DNA from: Fuerstiella marisgermanici
GTDB lineage: Bacteria > Planctomycetota > Planctomycetia > Planctomycetales > Planctomycetaceae
DNA: 64,000 nt
Assembly (NCBI RefSeq): GCF_001983935.1
Contig: NZ_CP017641.1
Span: 8,048,001-8,112,000, forward strand
Direction of reading: 5' to 3'
Shown here: positions 20,301-30,665 of the stretch, one piece after another
How the letters are laid out: each line of letters starts with the position of its first letter
Position numbering within the stretch: the first letter of the stretch is position 1
Notes under the pieces: generated by a model
Seen by the model: only the letters and a program-made list of their open reading frames with translations
Told to the model about the DNA's origin: nothing
Databases searched by the model: none
Position numbers and translations under genes: made by a program

Positions 20301-21459
20301 CTGTCACTTCCGCCGTCGTCATCCGCAAAGCTGACGATCGTTACGTCGTAAGTGTCAGAAGGCGTTGCCGTGGGATTGTCATCCAGGTATTGATGTGACA
20401 CGCTGAAGCTGGTCGAACCGGCCGGGACCGAAATGGTCTCATCAGCCCCTTCGCCCCAGTTAACGACCAGTGTGAATTCGTCCAGCGTACCGGGATCAAC
20501 GATTTCACCGCTGAGCGTGGCGAAATCATCTTCGTTAATCGCCGGTGTCACGGTCAGGTTGACCAGCGAAGGCGCAACGTTGGCGATGGTGATGGTGGTT
20601 GCCGCGATGTCCGTCGCACCGAACGCGTCCGTCACTTCCACAGCCACCGGATACACGCCGTCATCACCGAGCCCCAGTGCTAACAGTGTTGCTCCCGTGA
20701 GCGTTGGGTTGACACCGAAGGCATCATCAAACTGACTGTCTCCATCAAGATCCCAGGCATAACCTGTGATGTTGTTCTGCTCGTCGGTGGAGGCGGTCGC
20801 ATCCAGGGTAAGCGCGGAGCCTTCATCGTTAGTGTATGGACCGCCTGCATCTGCCTTTGGAGGTGTATTCAACAGCACGGTCACTTCGAACGTGTCCGTA
20901 TGTGTCCCAAGGTCATCGTCTTTCACAGTGACACTGACAGTGTAAACACCGTCTGCTGTGAATGTATGGTTCAGATTGAAGTTGCGATCACCAGCAGGAA
21001 GTGAGAACGTTTGATTGCCGGTTCCATCGCCGAAATTGATCGTGACGTCATGATCGTCCTGAGTACCCGGATCAACAAAGCTGACCGTTCGGCTGAATGC
21101 CCCCACAACCGTCGGCAACAGAGTTTCGTCGGCACCGGCATCCACGTCGGGGGCGACGTTGTTGACGGTCACCTGAAGTGCTGAGCCTAGCGTTCCGTTG
21201 TTGATCACAACGTTCTGCGACCCTACCGTGACTGCGTTTCCGGTCTGCTGATAGATCTCAAAAACAGTGAAGACCGGATTCGGATTAACAAAAGTGTTAT
21301 GAGTCGCAAAGTTCAGCATGTTCGGCTGTACGCCGATTGCTGATCCTTCCGGAGTTAATGCAAACCCACTCGATGAACTAATGCCAGGACCGTCGGCGCC
21401 GATCACCGATGGCAGGAAGTCGTAGTAATTGTCGAGCGCATTGCTGGAATCGACAAACA
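17357..21459 (-). pseudogene. C-terminal part of a giant PKD-like/RTX adhesin cut by an ISAs1 element
   Basis: This is the 3' part of a gene that began at 24810. The first in-frame codon past the IS reads into DLFVDSSNALDNYYDFLPS. The body is a chain of about ten PKD/cadherin-like domains, recognisable by NWGD or DWGDG, HQYLDDNP, TVTDDD and VNNVAP in each. The end is an RTX-type calcium-binding stretch (GAGNDHVNGGAG, GGDGDDHLNGGD, GGEGADRLVGGPG) and a Gly/Lys tail (GNGNGGGKGKNK). Such proteins are exported surface adhesins that fold on binding Ca2+. A GTG at 21406 could start a separate product, but it would lack the export leader, so it is likely non-functional. The terminator lies at 17262-17304. 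Confidence 0.9.
18700..19420 (-). repeat. 321-bp tandem repeats encoding ~107-residue PKD-like domains
   Basis: Matching points in successive units fall at 18777, 19098 and 19419, an exact period of 321 bases (107 codons). The first two units are nearly identical at DNA level, sharing for example gtgtaaacgttggacggatc. Translated, each reads DENGVATLTGTI(S/T)DPG, TFTLDINWGDAL, ETYSFSASA, TLTHQYLDDNP. Near-identity suggests recent copying or gene conversion within the gene. Confidence 0.82.
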
Positions 21460-21469
21460 GGTCTCCACC
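21460..21469. repeat. Target-site duplication, left copy (GGTCTCCACC)
   Basis: The ten bases GGTCTCCACC directly before the IS left end recur directly after the right end at 22761-22770. A 10-bp duplication is within the range known for the ISAs1 family. Confidence 0.95.
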
Positions 21470-22760
21470 CAGGGCCAGCGCGCACTTTGGGCAATTTAGG
21501 CTGGCGCGACAAGTGAGTATTGGTTAGTCTTTTCGTGTCGTAACATCGGACTTCACGAGGAGAGGACAAGAGATGTCGACAGTTGAACTGGCGGTCACCC
21601 AGGAGCTGACAGGAAACATTGTTCATTACTTTGATCAATTGAAAGACCCGCGTTCCAACATCAATCGTCTGCATCTGCTTGGTGATGTGATTGTGATCGC
21701 CATTTGCGGAGTGCTGGCCAACGCCGACGGCCCCAGTGCGATTGCGGAATGGGCGCGACTGAATGCCGATGGCCTGCAGAAACACCTGGCACTTCCGCAT
21801 GGCATTCCGAAAAAAGATACGTACCGGCGCGTCCTTTCTCTCCTGAAGCCGAACGACTTTCAAGCGTGCTTCGTGCAATGGATTGAATCGCTGGAAGGAC
21901 TTTCCGACGAACAGAAAGAAGGCTACAGAAAACAGATTGCGATTGATGGCAAAGCACTCCGTCGATCACATGACAAAAAGAATGGGCTGGGTGCGTTGTT
22001 CATCGTGAGTGCGTGGGCTTCTGATCAGGGGATTTCTCTGGGACAGGTGGCGACGGAAGAGAAGTCGAACGAGATCACCGCGATCCCGAAATTACTGAAC
22101 GAAATCAATATCGATGAGGCGATCATTACGATTGACGCAGCGGGTTGTCAAAAAAACATTGCGCAGCAGATCGTGTCTGGCAATGCAGACTATGTGTTAG
22201 CCCTGAAAGGCAACCAACCGAAACTCTATGAGGTCGTGCAGAAGTTTTTTCTCGATCACCTGGAGGATGACTTCGCTCGCTGTCCCGTCAGTCGCTATGA
22301 AGAAACAGAGAAGGGACACGGTCGGCAGGAACAGAGAATCTACTATCAGGCGACCGTGCCTGTCGATTTTGACGTGGGCCACAAATGGGCCGGACTCAAG
22401 ACCATCGGAACGGCGATCCGAATGTACGAGCAGGACGGCATTCATCATTCTGACGTTCGCTACTACATCAGCAGTCTGCGTCGCAAAGGCGAGCTGTTCG
22501 CAACAACGGTTCGTGGTCACTGGGCCATAGAAAACACGCTGCACTGGAGTCTCGACATGACCTACCGCGAGGATGAGAGTCGAGTCCGAAACCGAATCTT
22601 CGCGAACAATTTGTCATGGCTCAGACGACTCACACTCAGCCTCATCAAGAAACATCCTGGCAAACAAAGCAACGTCATGAAAAGAAGAATGGCCGGATGG
22701 AACATTGACTATTTGATGCAAATCCTTACCGGCAAAACAACTTAGTATGCGCTGGCCCTG
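21470..22760 (+). mobile_element. ISAs1-family insertion sequence, copy 1 (1,291 bp)
   Basis: The ends form a perfect 12-bp inverted repeat, CAGGGCCAGCGC at 21470 and its complement ending at 22760. Inside is one transposase gene reading plus, antisense to the host gene. A 10-bp duplication (GGTCTCCACC) flanks it. Removing the IS and one duplication joins 24810-22761 to 21459-17357, giving 6,153 bases (2,051 codons including the stop) in one frame. The same element recurs at 41156-42446. Confidence 0.96.
21573..22745 (+). CDS. ISAs1-family transposase
   Basis: The 390-residue product has the DDE_Tnp_1-associated N-terminal region (HYFDQLKDPRSNINRLHLLG, WARLNADGLQKHL) and an RNase H-like catalytic core: first Asp in QIAIDGKALRRS, second Asp in IITIDAAGCQ, and Glu in GHWAIENTLHWSLDM with the downstream YREDESR. 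This layout is typical of ISAs1/H-repeat elements. Length is normal and there is no frameshift, so it should be active. GGAGAGGACAAGAG just before the ATG is a good ribosome site. Its sequence is identical to the copy at 41171-42343. Confidence 0.96.
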   Translation: MSTVELAVTQELTGNIVHYFDQLKDPRSNINRLHLLGDVIVIAICGVLANADGPSAIAEWARLNADGLQKHLALPHGIPKKDTYRRVLSLLKPNDFQACFVQWIESLEGLSDEQKEGYRKQIAIDGKALRRSHDKKNGLGALFIVSAWASDQGISLGQVATEEKSNEITAIPKLLNEINIDEAIITIDAAGCQKNIAQQIVSGNADYVLALKGNQPKLYEVVQKFFLDHLEDDFARCPVSRYEETEKGHGRQEQRIYYQATVPVDFDVGHKWAGLKTIGTAIRMYEQDGIHHSDVRYYISSLRRKGELFATTVRGHWAIENTLHWSLDMTYREDESRVRNRIFANNLSWLRRLTLSLIKKHPGKQSNVMKRRMAGWNIDYLMQILTGKTT

Positions 22761-22770
22761 GGTCTCCACC
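22761..22770. repeat. Target-site duplication, right copy (GGTCTCCACC)
   Basis: This is the right-hand copy of the duplication at 21460-21469; the IS ends at 22760. Confidence 0.95.
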
Positions 22771-24810
22771 AGCGTTAAAGAACGCTTCGATTTCCGGCGT
22801 GAAGCTGTTGAATTTTGCGATGTTATTGGCAAGACCATGTTCGGGAATGACGAGAACATCAATTGTGTTAAGGAACGACTCAAACTGAGCCGCAGAGGTA
22901 CCTGCTCCAATTGTGAATGTTGATCGTCCACCGAATGCGTTAGTCACTCGCGGCTCCCACAGTCTCCACGGTTGAATGGCAACCCCGGGCTGACCGTTCG
23001 AAACGGATCCGCCAGTTAGACTATCCACATTGATGGCAATCACGCCCAAATGATAGGACGATCGCGGAATCTCACTGGTGGTTCCCGCACCTCGCAGGTA
23101 ATCGAGAGCAACTTCGCTGTATCTATTCTGGTTTCCATGAGAAAGGATGTCGTGGCCCGTCAGAAAAATACTGCCGCCCTGAGCAAGCCCCGCCGAGCCA
23201 CCATCGTCATCTGTGAAACTCAGAATTTCCACGTTGTACGGGGCGGATGCTGTCCCCGTCGGATTGTCATCAAGGAATTGGTGCGTGACCGTGAACGTCG
23301 TGGAACCTGCAGGAATTGTGAATGTTTCAGGAGCTCCTTCTCCCCAGTCAACAACCAACGTAAACACGTCGAGCGAGCCTGGGTCCACGATTTCTGCCGT
23401 GAGGATTGCCGAGTCATTTTCGGACACGACAGAAGTGATCGCGATATTTTCCAGTTCGGGCGTTACGTTGTTGATCGTCAGTGTGGAAGTCGCAACTGCT
23501 GATTCGCCATCGGTGTCGGTGACACGAACCGCGATTGGATAGTAGCCATCGTCACCGAGACCGAGTGACACTAGAGTCGCTCCGGTGACTGTTGGGGTCA
23601 CTCCTGCGGCATCGTCAAACTGTCCGTCGTTATCCAGGTCCCACGCGTAGGATGCGATGTTATTGTCCGGATCTGTTGAACCCGATGCGTTGAAGGTTAT
23701 GGCGAATCCTTCGTCGGCCGTGTACGGAGCCCCGGCGTCAGGGATCGGCGGGGAGTTGGGGTCGACTGCCACAGCCGTGTTGGAAAACGAGCCTGACTGG
23801 CCGATCCGAGCGGGTGTTCGTGTTTGAGTGTCGGAGCTGCCAGCTGATCCGCCTTCAACTGAGGTTGTAAAGACACTTGTTGTGTCGATTGTACCGGAAA
23901 TCTTAATACGTCCTCCGCCGCCACCTCCGCCGCCTTGCCCATAATATCCAAGACGTGTGCCAGCCGCAAAGTTGGAGCCATTGCCACCGGAGGCAGAGAG
24001 GCTTCCATTTAGGACAATGTAGCCATCCAGCCAAATTCCACCGCCAGCGCCTCCACCACCGCTGGATGCGCTGGCTATCCCAAACGCGGTGCCCTGAACT
24101 CCATCACGGCCGTCGACAGTGATTGCTCCAGAAACGTCGATTATGGACGCGGATAGGGCAATCGCCCCACCGCCATCGCCACCCGAGCCACCGATCCCTG
24201 ATGACGTAGTGCCATGATTCCCAGCACCACCACCACCAGATCCCATCTGAATCCCCGGCGCAGCGGTAACGCCGTAGCTTCCTCCACCTAAGGCAGCCGG
24301 AGGATTGCTGAGAGACTGGCCGCTGTTTCCACCTGGCCCGCCATAACCGGCTCCCCCACCGCCCGATGCATGGATGGCCGAGCCATAAAGGCCACCCTGT
24401 CCTGCCCCTGGGCCGTTTCCTGCGACCCCGTTTCCTGCATTGCCGATACCTCCGCTGCCCCCATCGAAGCCGGCACCGTCTCCGTCGAGAGTTCCTGCGA
24501 TCGCAATTGAATCCGCGGCGACTGACAGCGGAATTCCTTCGCCAACGTATACCGTTGTTCCCGGTGCGACCACAAAGCTTCCTACATTGGTGAATGCCCC
24601 CTGAAGGACGTCGCCGTCAGCCGGAGCCAGATTTCCTCCGGCGTAATCGCCACCGACAATCGTTGCCAGCAATGCGCGATCTTCCAAAAGCTCTGCTGTG
24701 ATCGCAGTGTTGGAGGCGCGACTTAATCGAGACTGGCGCGATCGGTTACCACGTCGACCTGTCATTCCTTTTAGAATCTGACGCCACGCTCGTTTTCCAG
24801 AAAGTAACAT
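22761..24810 (-). pseudogene. N-terminal part of the giant PKD-like/RTX adhesin, cut by IS copy 1
   Basis: The ATG at 24810 has a strong ribosome site (GAGGAG, 8 bases upstream). The leader MLLSGKRAWRQILKG runs to ITAELLEDRALLATIV, a LEPRxLL-type export signature. Then comes a Gly-rich section (GGSGGIGNAGNGVAGNG, GGGGAGYGGPGGNSG), two PKD-like domains and a domain with ILLTGHDILSHGNQNRYSEV-like sequence ending EIEAFFNAGGD. The open frame then runs about 12 codons into the IS before a stop. With the C-terminal part, the uninterrupted protein would be 2,050 residues. As it stands, a truncated secreted protein could be made, without the repeat and RTX regions. Confidence 0.92.
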
Positions 24811-25302
24811 AAATCGGACTCCTCACAAATTTTGGGTGGTTGGTGTGAGAAGCGAGCGTAGAACTCGTCATGTAAACGGTGGGCGCGCAGTAATGCACGT
24901 TTCATCGTCGATGCGGTCGGTGAGATTTCTGTTTGTCGACGGGAACTCACCGGCCGTTTTTTATTCTGCGCACGCTCCCAAAGGGGATGGAATTAGAAAA
25001 CACTCGTCGTCGGTCGGAACATCTAGGCATCGAGGCCGAGTTACCGCCAAACTTCTTGATGAACAGAGCAGTCAATTTGCGAAAAGCAAATCCTGCTTAC
25101 CCAGAAACAAGAATCCAGTTTGATGAAGAAATCTTGGAGACAGAACCAATGCCGGCCCGACAGCACTGATCCTCAGAACTTTTTCGAACATGTGTTCATA
25201 GTTGAAGCAAGACGAATAACAGGCCTGAATTAGCCTGACAACTGAACACGCGTCGAATTCTTCTAAACAAACAGACGACCTGAACAGTTGTGCATAAGCT
25301 AT
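24811..25302. other. Upstream region of the giant adhesin gene, no gene seen
   Basis: About 490 bases between the adhesin start and the decayed istA fragment. The adhesin promoter should lie at the left end on the minus strand, but I see no clear consensus. Short plus-strand frames here have no recognisable content. Confidence 0.35.
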
Positions 25303-25758
25303 TCAATTCAACGGCACCAGAATCAACACATTGGCTTTCCGTCGACCGTCCGGAAAGTCGATCGAGATCTCACCAAAGTCAGCTTCTACTCACTGACGGG
25401 CCGCATGATCCAGCGGTATGCAAGTTTCTCGTTTCGACTAACGATGCTTCTTGATGAAACGTCGAACCGCGTCGTACTGGCCGATGTAACCTTCGTCGTC
25501 TCGCAGCCGTACAAAGATCCGCATCGCCTTGTGACGTTGCTTCGGAGCAGCCGTTTTATCCAGCTTCAGAATCTCCAGAATCCGATCATGGAACAGTCCC
25601 AGCTTCGGAGCTGATAGGCGTCCCCGCCGAGCGTACTCTTCAGGCCCTGCCTGACCGCCGCGCAGAGTCTTTCGAGTCTTGTGCCGCGCCATCTCGCGAA
25701 GACTCATGCCATCGTGATGAGCTCGCCGAATCCGTCCGTAATCATCCACCTTGAGCAT
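25303..25758 (-). pseudogene. Decayed IS21-family istA transposase fragment
   Basis: The minus frame reads MLKVDDYGRIRRAHHDGMSL, APKLGLFHDRILEILKLD, KQRHKAMRIFVRLRDDEGY and DAVRRFIKKHR, the start of IS21-type IstA. It stops at TAG (25438-25440), continues KRETCIPLDHAARQ, stops at TGA (25390-25392), then reads VEADFGEISIDFPDGRRKAN, the first catalytic Asp region of IstA. A piece of the N-terminal helix-turn-helix (after SLREMARHK) is missing and the catalytic core after about 150 codons is gone. With two in-frame stops and deletions, it is dead. Confidence 0.85.
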
Positions 25759-25875
25759 CCTCGCCGCTCGAAGGTACTGTCAAATTCAACAGTACCTTCG
25801 CGATCCCGGTGGATCCATTTTGAGCGCCGATCAAACCCCCGAAGTGGGGCCGTTTTACACGCCGATCTCCAGGCG

Positions 25876-26113
25876 AGCTACGGTCAATGAACCCAAACCG
25901 TGCCGTCGGTGACGAATCGAATTTCGTGTCGCCGCGTGGCGAGTAACCAATGACCAGACAAGGTTCTCCAGCTCTCAAATCCTTGGTTGAACTTAGTTCG
26001 ATCGCAGGCCACGGGCCTTGTTCGTTGATCTTCATTACGGCGAGCCTCCATTCCGACGACCAACCAGCAGCCGATGCGGTGACGGTTCGTCCGTCATTCA
26101 AATGGACTTTCAT
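25876..26113 (-). pseudogene. Internal fragment of a trypsin-like (S1C) serine protease
   Basis: About 80 codons read VHLNDGRTVTASAAGWSSEW, LAVMKINEQGPW, KDLRAGEPCLVIGY, PRGD and ARFGFIDRSSPGD. This is the middle of a DegP/HtrA-like protease: the DGR..TA..G strand, a remnant of the catalytic Asp loop (here WRLAVMKI; family members usually have D-(L/I)-AV) and the GxPxxxIGYP segment. The His and Ser regions are absent. The piece is fused in frame to an integrase fragment upstream and to the IS21 end downstream. It makes no functional protease. Confidence 0.7.
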
Positions 26114-26127
26114 GTCCGACTGCCGCT

Positions 26128-26383
26128 TTCGATGCCATCGCAGAATCGTGTCTGGCGTGAATATAGTCGTCAGTTCCAGCAGAGCCTTGCGGCCGATGGC
26201 GTGAGCCTTTACGGCCAATAGCCGACGCTGGTCGTCGTTGAGCAGGAGCCGTTTCTTTCCCACCTTCTTCTGCAGAGCTTCAATCTGCGCATTCTGGAAT
26301 TCGATGATCTGCTGCTGTCGCTTGTTCACGCTGCCACAGAGTGCAGCAAGCAGAATGTGCCAGGGCTGCAGCAGGAAGGGCAT
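26128..26383 (-). pseudogene. N-terminal fragment of a planctomycete integrase/transposase
   Basis: From the ATG at 26383 the frame reads MPFLLQPWHILLAALCGSVN, then KKVGKKRLLLNDDQRRLLAV, KAHAIGRKALLELTTIFTPD and TILRWHRK. This is the conserved N-terminus of integrase-core proteins common in planctomycetes, where LNDDQRRRLA and FTPDTILRWHR are hallmark strings. The DDE catalytic domain is missing: after about 85 codons the frame passes into serine protease sequence. Confidence 0.78.
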
Positions 26384-26480
26384 GTTCGGCGCCAAAATCG
26401 TGCAAGTAGTTGAAATCAAGCGGCTGAGAATAGGAGACTCTGGCAAGCCGTAACTCCAGTGTTTTTGCAGCGTTTTGGGT

Positions 26481-29400
26481 TCAGTGGATTTTCTCGGCTC
26501 TACGGGGAACAACGGAACCATTGTTGATCGATGCGTAGAGATTCTTTGCCAACCGCCGCATAAGATCCTCACCGGCGTTGATGGAGCCGTTTCCGTCTTC
26601 ATCGTAAATGGCGGCGAAACCACCTTCCTGGTCGGTTCGGTCGGTCAGCGCATTAGTCGCTGACAGCAGTTGCATCATGGTCAGGTCCGTTCCGTCGGCA
26701 ACTCCAAAGGCGGCTCCACTTGATCCGACGTTGGCCAGCCCCGCACCGATTCCCGTATCTGTGACTGTGAAGCCATACTCAGCGGCGATCGTACTACCCG
26801 AAATACGCGAACTCGAGAAGTAGGTGGACAGTGCAAGCGCCATGAACTCCGCGTCGACCTTGCCCGCGCGGCCGCGGTTGAGTTGCTTTATGAACACTGC
26901 CACATCTTCTCCAGAACCATTCGCCAATTGATCGCCAAAGACATTGGAGAATGTTTCGGTCAACCAGTTGGCCAGTGAGGAACCTCCCGCTGCGATCAGC
27001 TCCTGTCCGTTCCGGCTGATCCAAAAACTAACGTCAGCGGTCTCAGCGCGAACGGTTTCTCGACCATATTTGGCGAACAGATAATCCGTCGCATCGACTC
27101 GTTGCAGCGAGAGTTCAATTTGGTCGTCCGGAACAATGGTACCACCGAGGTTGCCGAGGACCTCAGGTCCATCATCAACGCCGGTCGGTTGCAACTCGTT
27201 GATGAGATACGTTCCGGGGTCTAAGTCTTCAAATGTGTATTTGCCCTCTGAATTGGTCGTCGTGACCGCAACAATCGCCCCGGATGGATCGGTCAGCTCG
27301 ACGGCGACTCCTTCAATTCCCGTGTCGTTGCCGTCAAGTATTCCGTTCTGATCGATATCGATGAAGACCTGTCCCGTGATCGAGGCCTGATTAAGCACGT
27401 TTACCGTGACAGTGGCTGTCGCAGTTCCGCCTTGACGATCGGTGACCAGCACGTCCAGAGAGAATTGAGCGACTGATTCATAATCGAGCAGCCGAGTTTC
27501 GGCGACTGTGATCTGGCCGGTTGCGCTGTCGATTGCAAATGCCCCGAGCTCGTTGCCGGAGGCGATGCTGAACGTCAGACTGTCGTTGTCTGGGTCCGAT
27601 GCATCGACACTTCCAACGACCGTTCCGTCAGGAGAGTTCTCAGCGATATCCAGCGTCGAGTCATTGGCGATTGGGGCGGAATTATTTAATTCCGCGTTAA
27701 TCCGCGCTAACGCAAAGTCATAGCGACGATTGGAACCCTGGTAAGAATAACCGGCGATGAGGACCCGTCCCTCCAAATCGATCGCTACACTTTGGCCGCG
27801 TTCATTGCTGCTGCCGAAATCAATAAAGAGTACGCCGCTGTCTGCAAACGTTGCGTCCAGCGAGCCATCTGCTTCGAGCAACGCGACCGTGAAGTCACTG
27901 TTCCAGTCGTTGGAATACCCCCCCTAGCAGAATGCGATCTCCACTTCCAACTTCGACGGAAGTGGCCTGATCGTACGCACTTCCGAAATTGAGAAGCTCA
28001 CGTCCGTCACCGCTGAAGTCGCTGTCGAACCCTCCGGTGTCTGTCAGCCGCGAGACTGCAAAACTGTAGTATCCAGTTGATGGGTCATGCGACGTACCCG
28101 CAATCACAACGCGGTCTTGACTGTCAATTGCCACATCGTAACCGTAGTCTCTTCGCCCGTAGAAATCGACGATTTGTGTCCCAGTGCCATTGAACATCTC
28201 GTCGAGACTCCCATCCGAGTTTAACCGTGCGGCAGCGAAGTCTCGGACCGCTGAATCGAGGAGATAGCCGCTCACGACGATACGTCCCTGGCTATCGGTT
28301 TGAACCGCGTACGCTCTGTCGGAAGTTCCCCCAAAGTCGATGGTTTGTTTGCCATCCGAGTCAAAGCTTGGGTCGGGAGCTCCGTCCGATGTGAGTCGAG
28401 CGACGGCGAAATCGAGGTTGCCAGTTGGAGTGTAAGCGTACCCGGATAGCAGAATGCGGTTCTCGGCATCGACGAAAACACTTTTGACCTGTTCGCTATT
28501 CGTTCCGAAATCGACCGTTGCGGTTCCCGATGTACCAAAGGTCGAATCGATATCTCCATCTGGCGTCAACCTTATTACGCCAAAATCCAACGACCTTGCC
28601 GGCGTCCCGCTCACGAGAATTCGGTCATCGTGATCCGTCGTAATATTGACGGGAGTGCTTCCAGAACGCAGATCGAGAATCTTCTTCCCGTCTTCCCCAA
28701 ACGTCGTGTCGATGCTCCCGTCCGAATTATAACGGAGCACCGCAGGCCCGAATGTAGTCTGTCCGACGACCAACACTTTGCCATCGGACTGAGACGCTGT
28801 GACCGCAGCGTCTCGATCGTTACCGCCCCCGACTCCAATGTCCGTTAAGACAATGCCAGATTGGCCGAATGTTTCGTCAAACTGTCCCTCCGATGTGAGC
28901 TGAACCAGAGCCCAGTCATTGAGTGTTTCGGGTTGTGTCGTCCATCCTGATAGCAGGACTTGATCCTGACTATTCGTCGTGACGCTATCGGTGAAATCTC
29001 TTGACGAATCGAAATCGATTAATTGCTTCCCGCCATCACCGAACGTCGTGTCCACTATTCCGGCTGTTGTAAGACGACTGACGACGAAGTCGTTCTCCGT
29101 CGATCCTTGTGTGGACCGCCCTGCCAGGAGCACGCGGCCTTGCGTGTCGAGGGAAAGCGAGGTCAGGAAATCGACGGAGCTGTGAAAATCGAGCGATTGG
29201 AATCCTTCATCTCCGAAAGTCCCATCCCCGTAACCATCCGATGTCATTCGCGCAACAACAAAGTCATATCCGGTCGTGCCCAAATTGGCGAAGCCACCAA
29301 TGTAGATTCGCCCTTCATCATCAATCGCAACACTCTGGGCCGTATTCGTGCGATTCTGATACTTGAGCGATGAACGACCATCCAGGTCGAAACTGGGATC

Positions 29401-30273
29401 GAGCTCTCCAGCCGTAGTCAGACGAACGACAGAAAACTCTGAGTTGCCGCCGACAACAACGACGCGATCCGCGGCGTCAATCGCCACGGAACGACCGTAG
29501 TCGCTTATTGACCCCATGTTGATAATCTGTTTCCCATCACCGCTGAAATCGGGATCCGGATTTCCGTCGCTGGTGAGGCGCGCAACAGCGAAGTCGAAAT
29601 CGCTGTATGTTCCCGTGCTCTGATCGGAATAGCCGGCAATCACAACTCGATCGAGACTGTCGATTGCGATGCTCATCCCACGATCCTCACGGCTGCCAAA
29701 GTTGATCACACGGAGCCCACTATCGCCGAAGCTCTCGTCCAGTTGACCCTCTGACGTGAGTCGGGCGACCGCCACATCCAACCCTTGACCGCCTACCGAA
29801 GTCTCGCCTCCGAGTAAAATTCGTCCTTGGCTGTCAATTGCAGCTGTGCGGGCACGGCTAGAATATCTGAAGTTGACCTGTGCAACTCCACCATCACCGA
29901 AGGTGGCATCCCTCGATCCATCTAGGTTGTATCGGAGGGCAACCATGTTCCCTGACGGTCCTGGTCCCACCACAATCGGTTTCCCGTCCGGTTGATAGAT
30001 GGCTGAGTTGGCTCCTCCGTCTTGGCTCGGTTGGAGGACGTCTGTCAGGATTTTGCCGCCATCTCCAAATGTCGGGTCCAAGGTGCCCGCACTCAGCAGC
30101 GTTCGGACCTCGAGCATCTCGATGAACTGATCGTACGAGCCACACGAGCGTTTGCGCCGGGAGCTCGATGATCGCTGATAGGCGGCAAGACGCTGAACAA
30201 TCAGCGTCGGTACGTTGAGCCAGCATGGATCCATAATCTTCATTGCAGTGCTCGTATGATTGATGGAGGGCAT
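26481..30273 (-). CDS. Delta-60 repeat LEPRxLL surface protein, frameshifted in a G7 run
   Basis: Two minus frames form one protein. The first (30273-27895) has a leader ending in FIEMLEVRTLLSAG (LEPRxLL type) and about 15 delta-60/DUF5122 propeller repeats (LDPTFGDGGK, RLTSDG, DSQGRIVVSGY). It ends wrongly as LLGGVFQRLEQ. The second continues the repeats, then has a cadherin-like domain (PIANDSTLDIAENSPDGTVV), an SdrD-B-like domain (ITGQVFIDIDQNGILDGNDT, GKYTFEDLDPGTYLINE) and a C-terminal region with DEDGNGSINAGED. Removing one G from the seven at 27918-27924 restores LLGGYSNDWNSDF and leaves 3,792 bases, 1,263 codons plus stop. Whether this is a mutation or a sequencing error cannot be told here. 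Probably a surface protein. Confidence 0.9.
27918..27924 (-). other. Homopolymer (G7 on minus strand) causing a frameshift
   Basis: Seven C on the plus strand lie at the exact point where the delta-60 reading frame breaks. Six would keep the frame (CTA GGG GGG TAT TCC). Confidence 0.9.
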
Positions 30274-30324
30274 TCGCGTTGCCGACGATGCGAGACAGGC
30301 GTGCCTTAAATTTTCGCCAACGTG

Positions 30325-30660
30325 CTATGGGGCATCCGGCCCCACGTCAATAACCGTTGGATTGATGCGACTGTACGTGGCCTTTTGCAATCCAACGACA
30401 GCCGGAACCGTCAGTGTGCAGTTTGCCATGTCGGCATTCAAAAGGCCATCAGTCCGTCGCGGCGACAGTACGACGTTCGAGGACAACAGCGGACGTCCCA
30501 GGTATCTGCTGGATGAACGGATGTCGATTGATGCGTAAACGCCGGGTGATTCGAAGCGGACTTTGCCGCCGTTCACGGACTCTGGCTGATCGACTTCTGC
30601 ATCAACCGCCTCGGACGGTTCGGCATGAAGGCTTAGGCATAATGCGATTACTTCTCTCTT
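30325..30660 (-). pseudogene. Possible 3' remnant of an unknown gene beside the recombinase
   Basis: A minus frame reads AVDAEVDQPESVNGGKVRFE, SPGVYASIDIRSSSRYLGRP, VVLSPRRTDGLLNADMANCT and ends INPTVIDVGPDAP. Codon use looks coding, but there is no start codon of its own: the frame only opens upstream by overlapping the recombinase 3' end. I suspect a gene cut by insertion of the recombinase element, with its 5' part lost. No family is recognised. Confidence 0.35.
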
Positions 30661-30665
30661 GTTGT

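Noticed and set aside
17661-20735. Repeated plus-strand frames (MSSVNVSSVPGS-type) that look like a repeat family
   Set aside because: They are antisense shadows of the tandem PKD-like repeats in the minus-strand giant gene, with the same 321-bp spacing.
22197-22544. Antisense frame of 115 codons found identically at 41372-41719
   Set aside because: The identity arises only because the two IS copies are identical. It overlaps the transposase core and has no recognisable domain.
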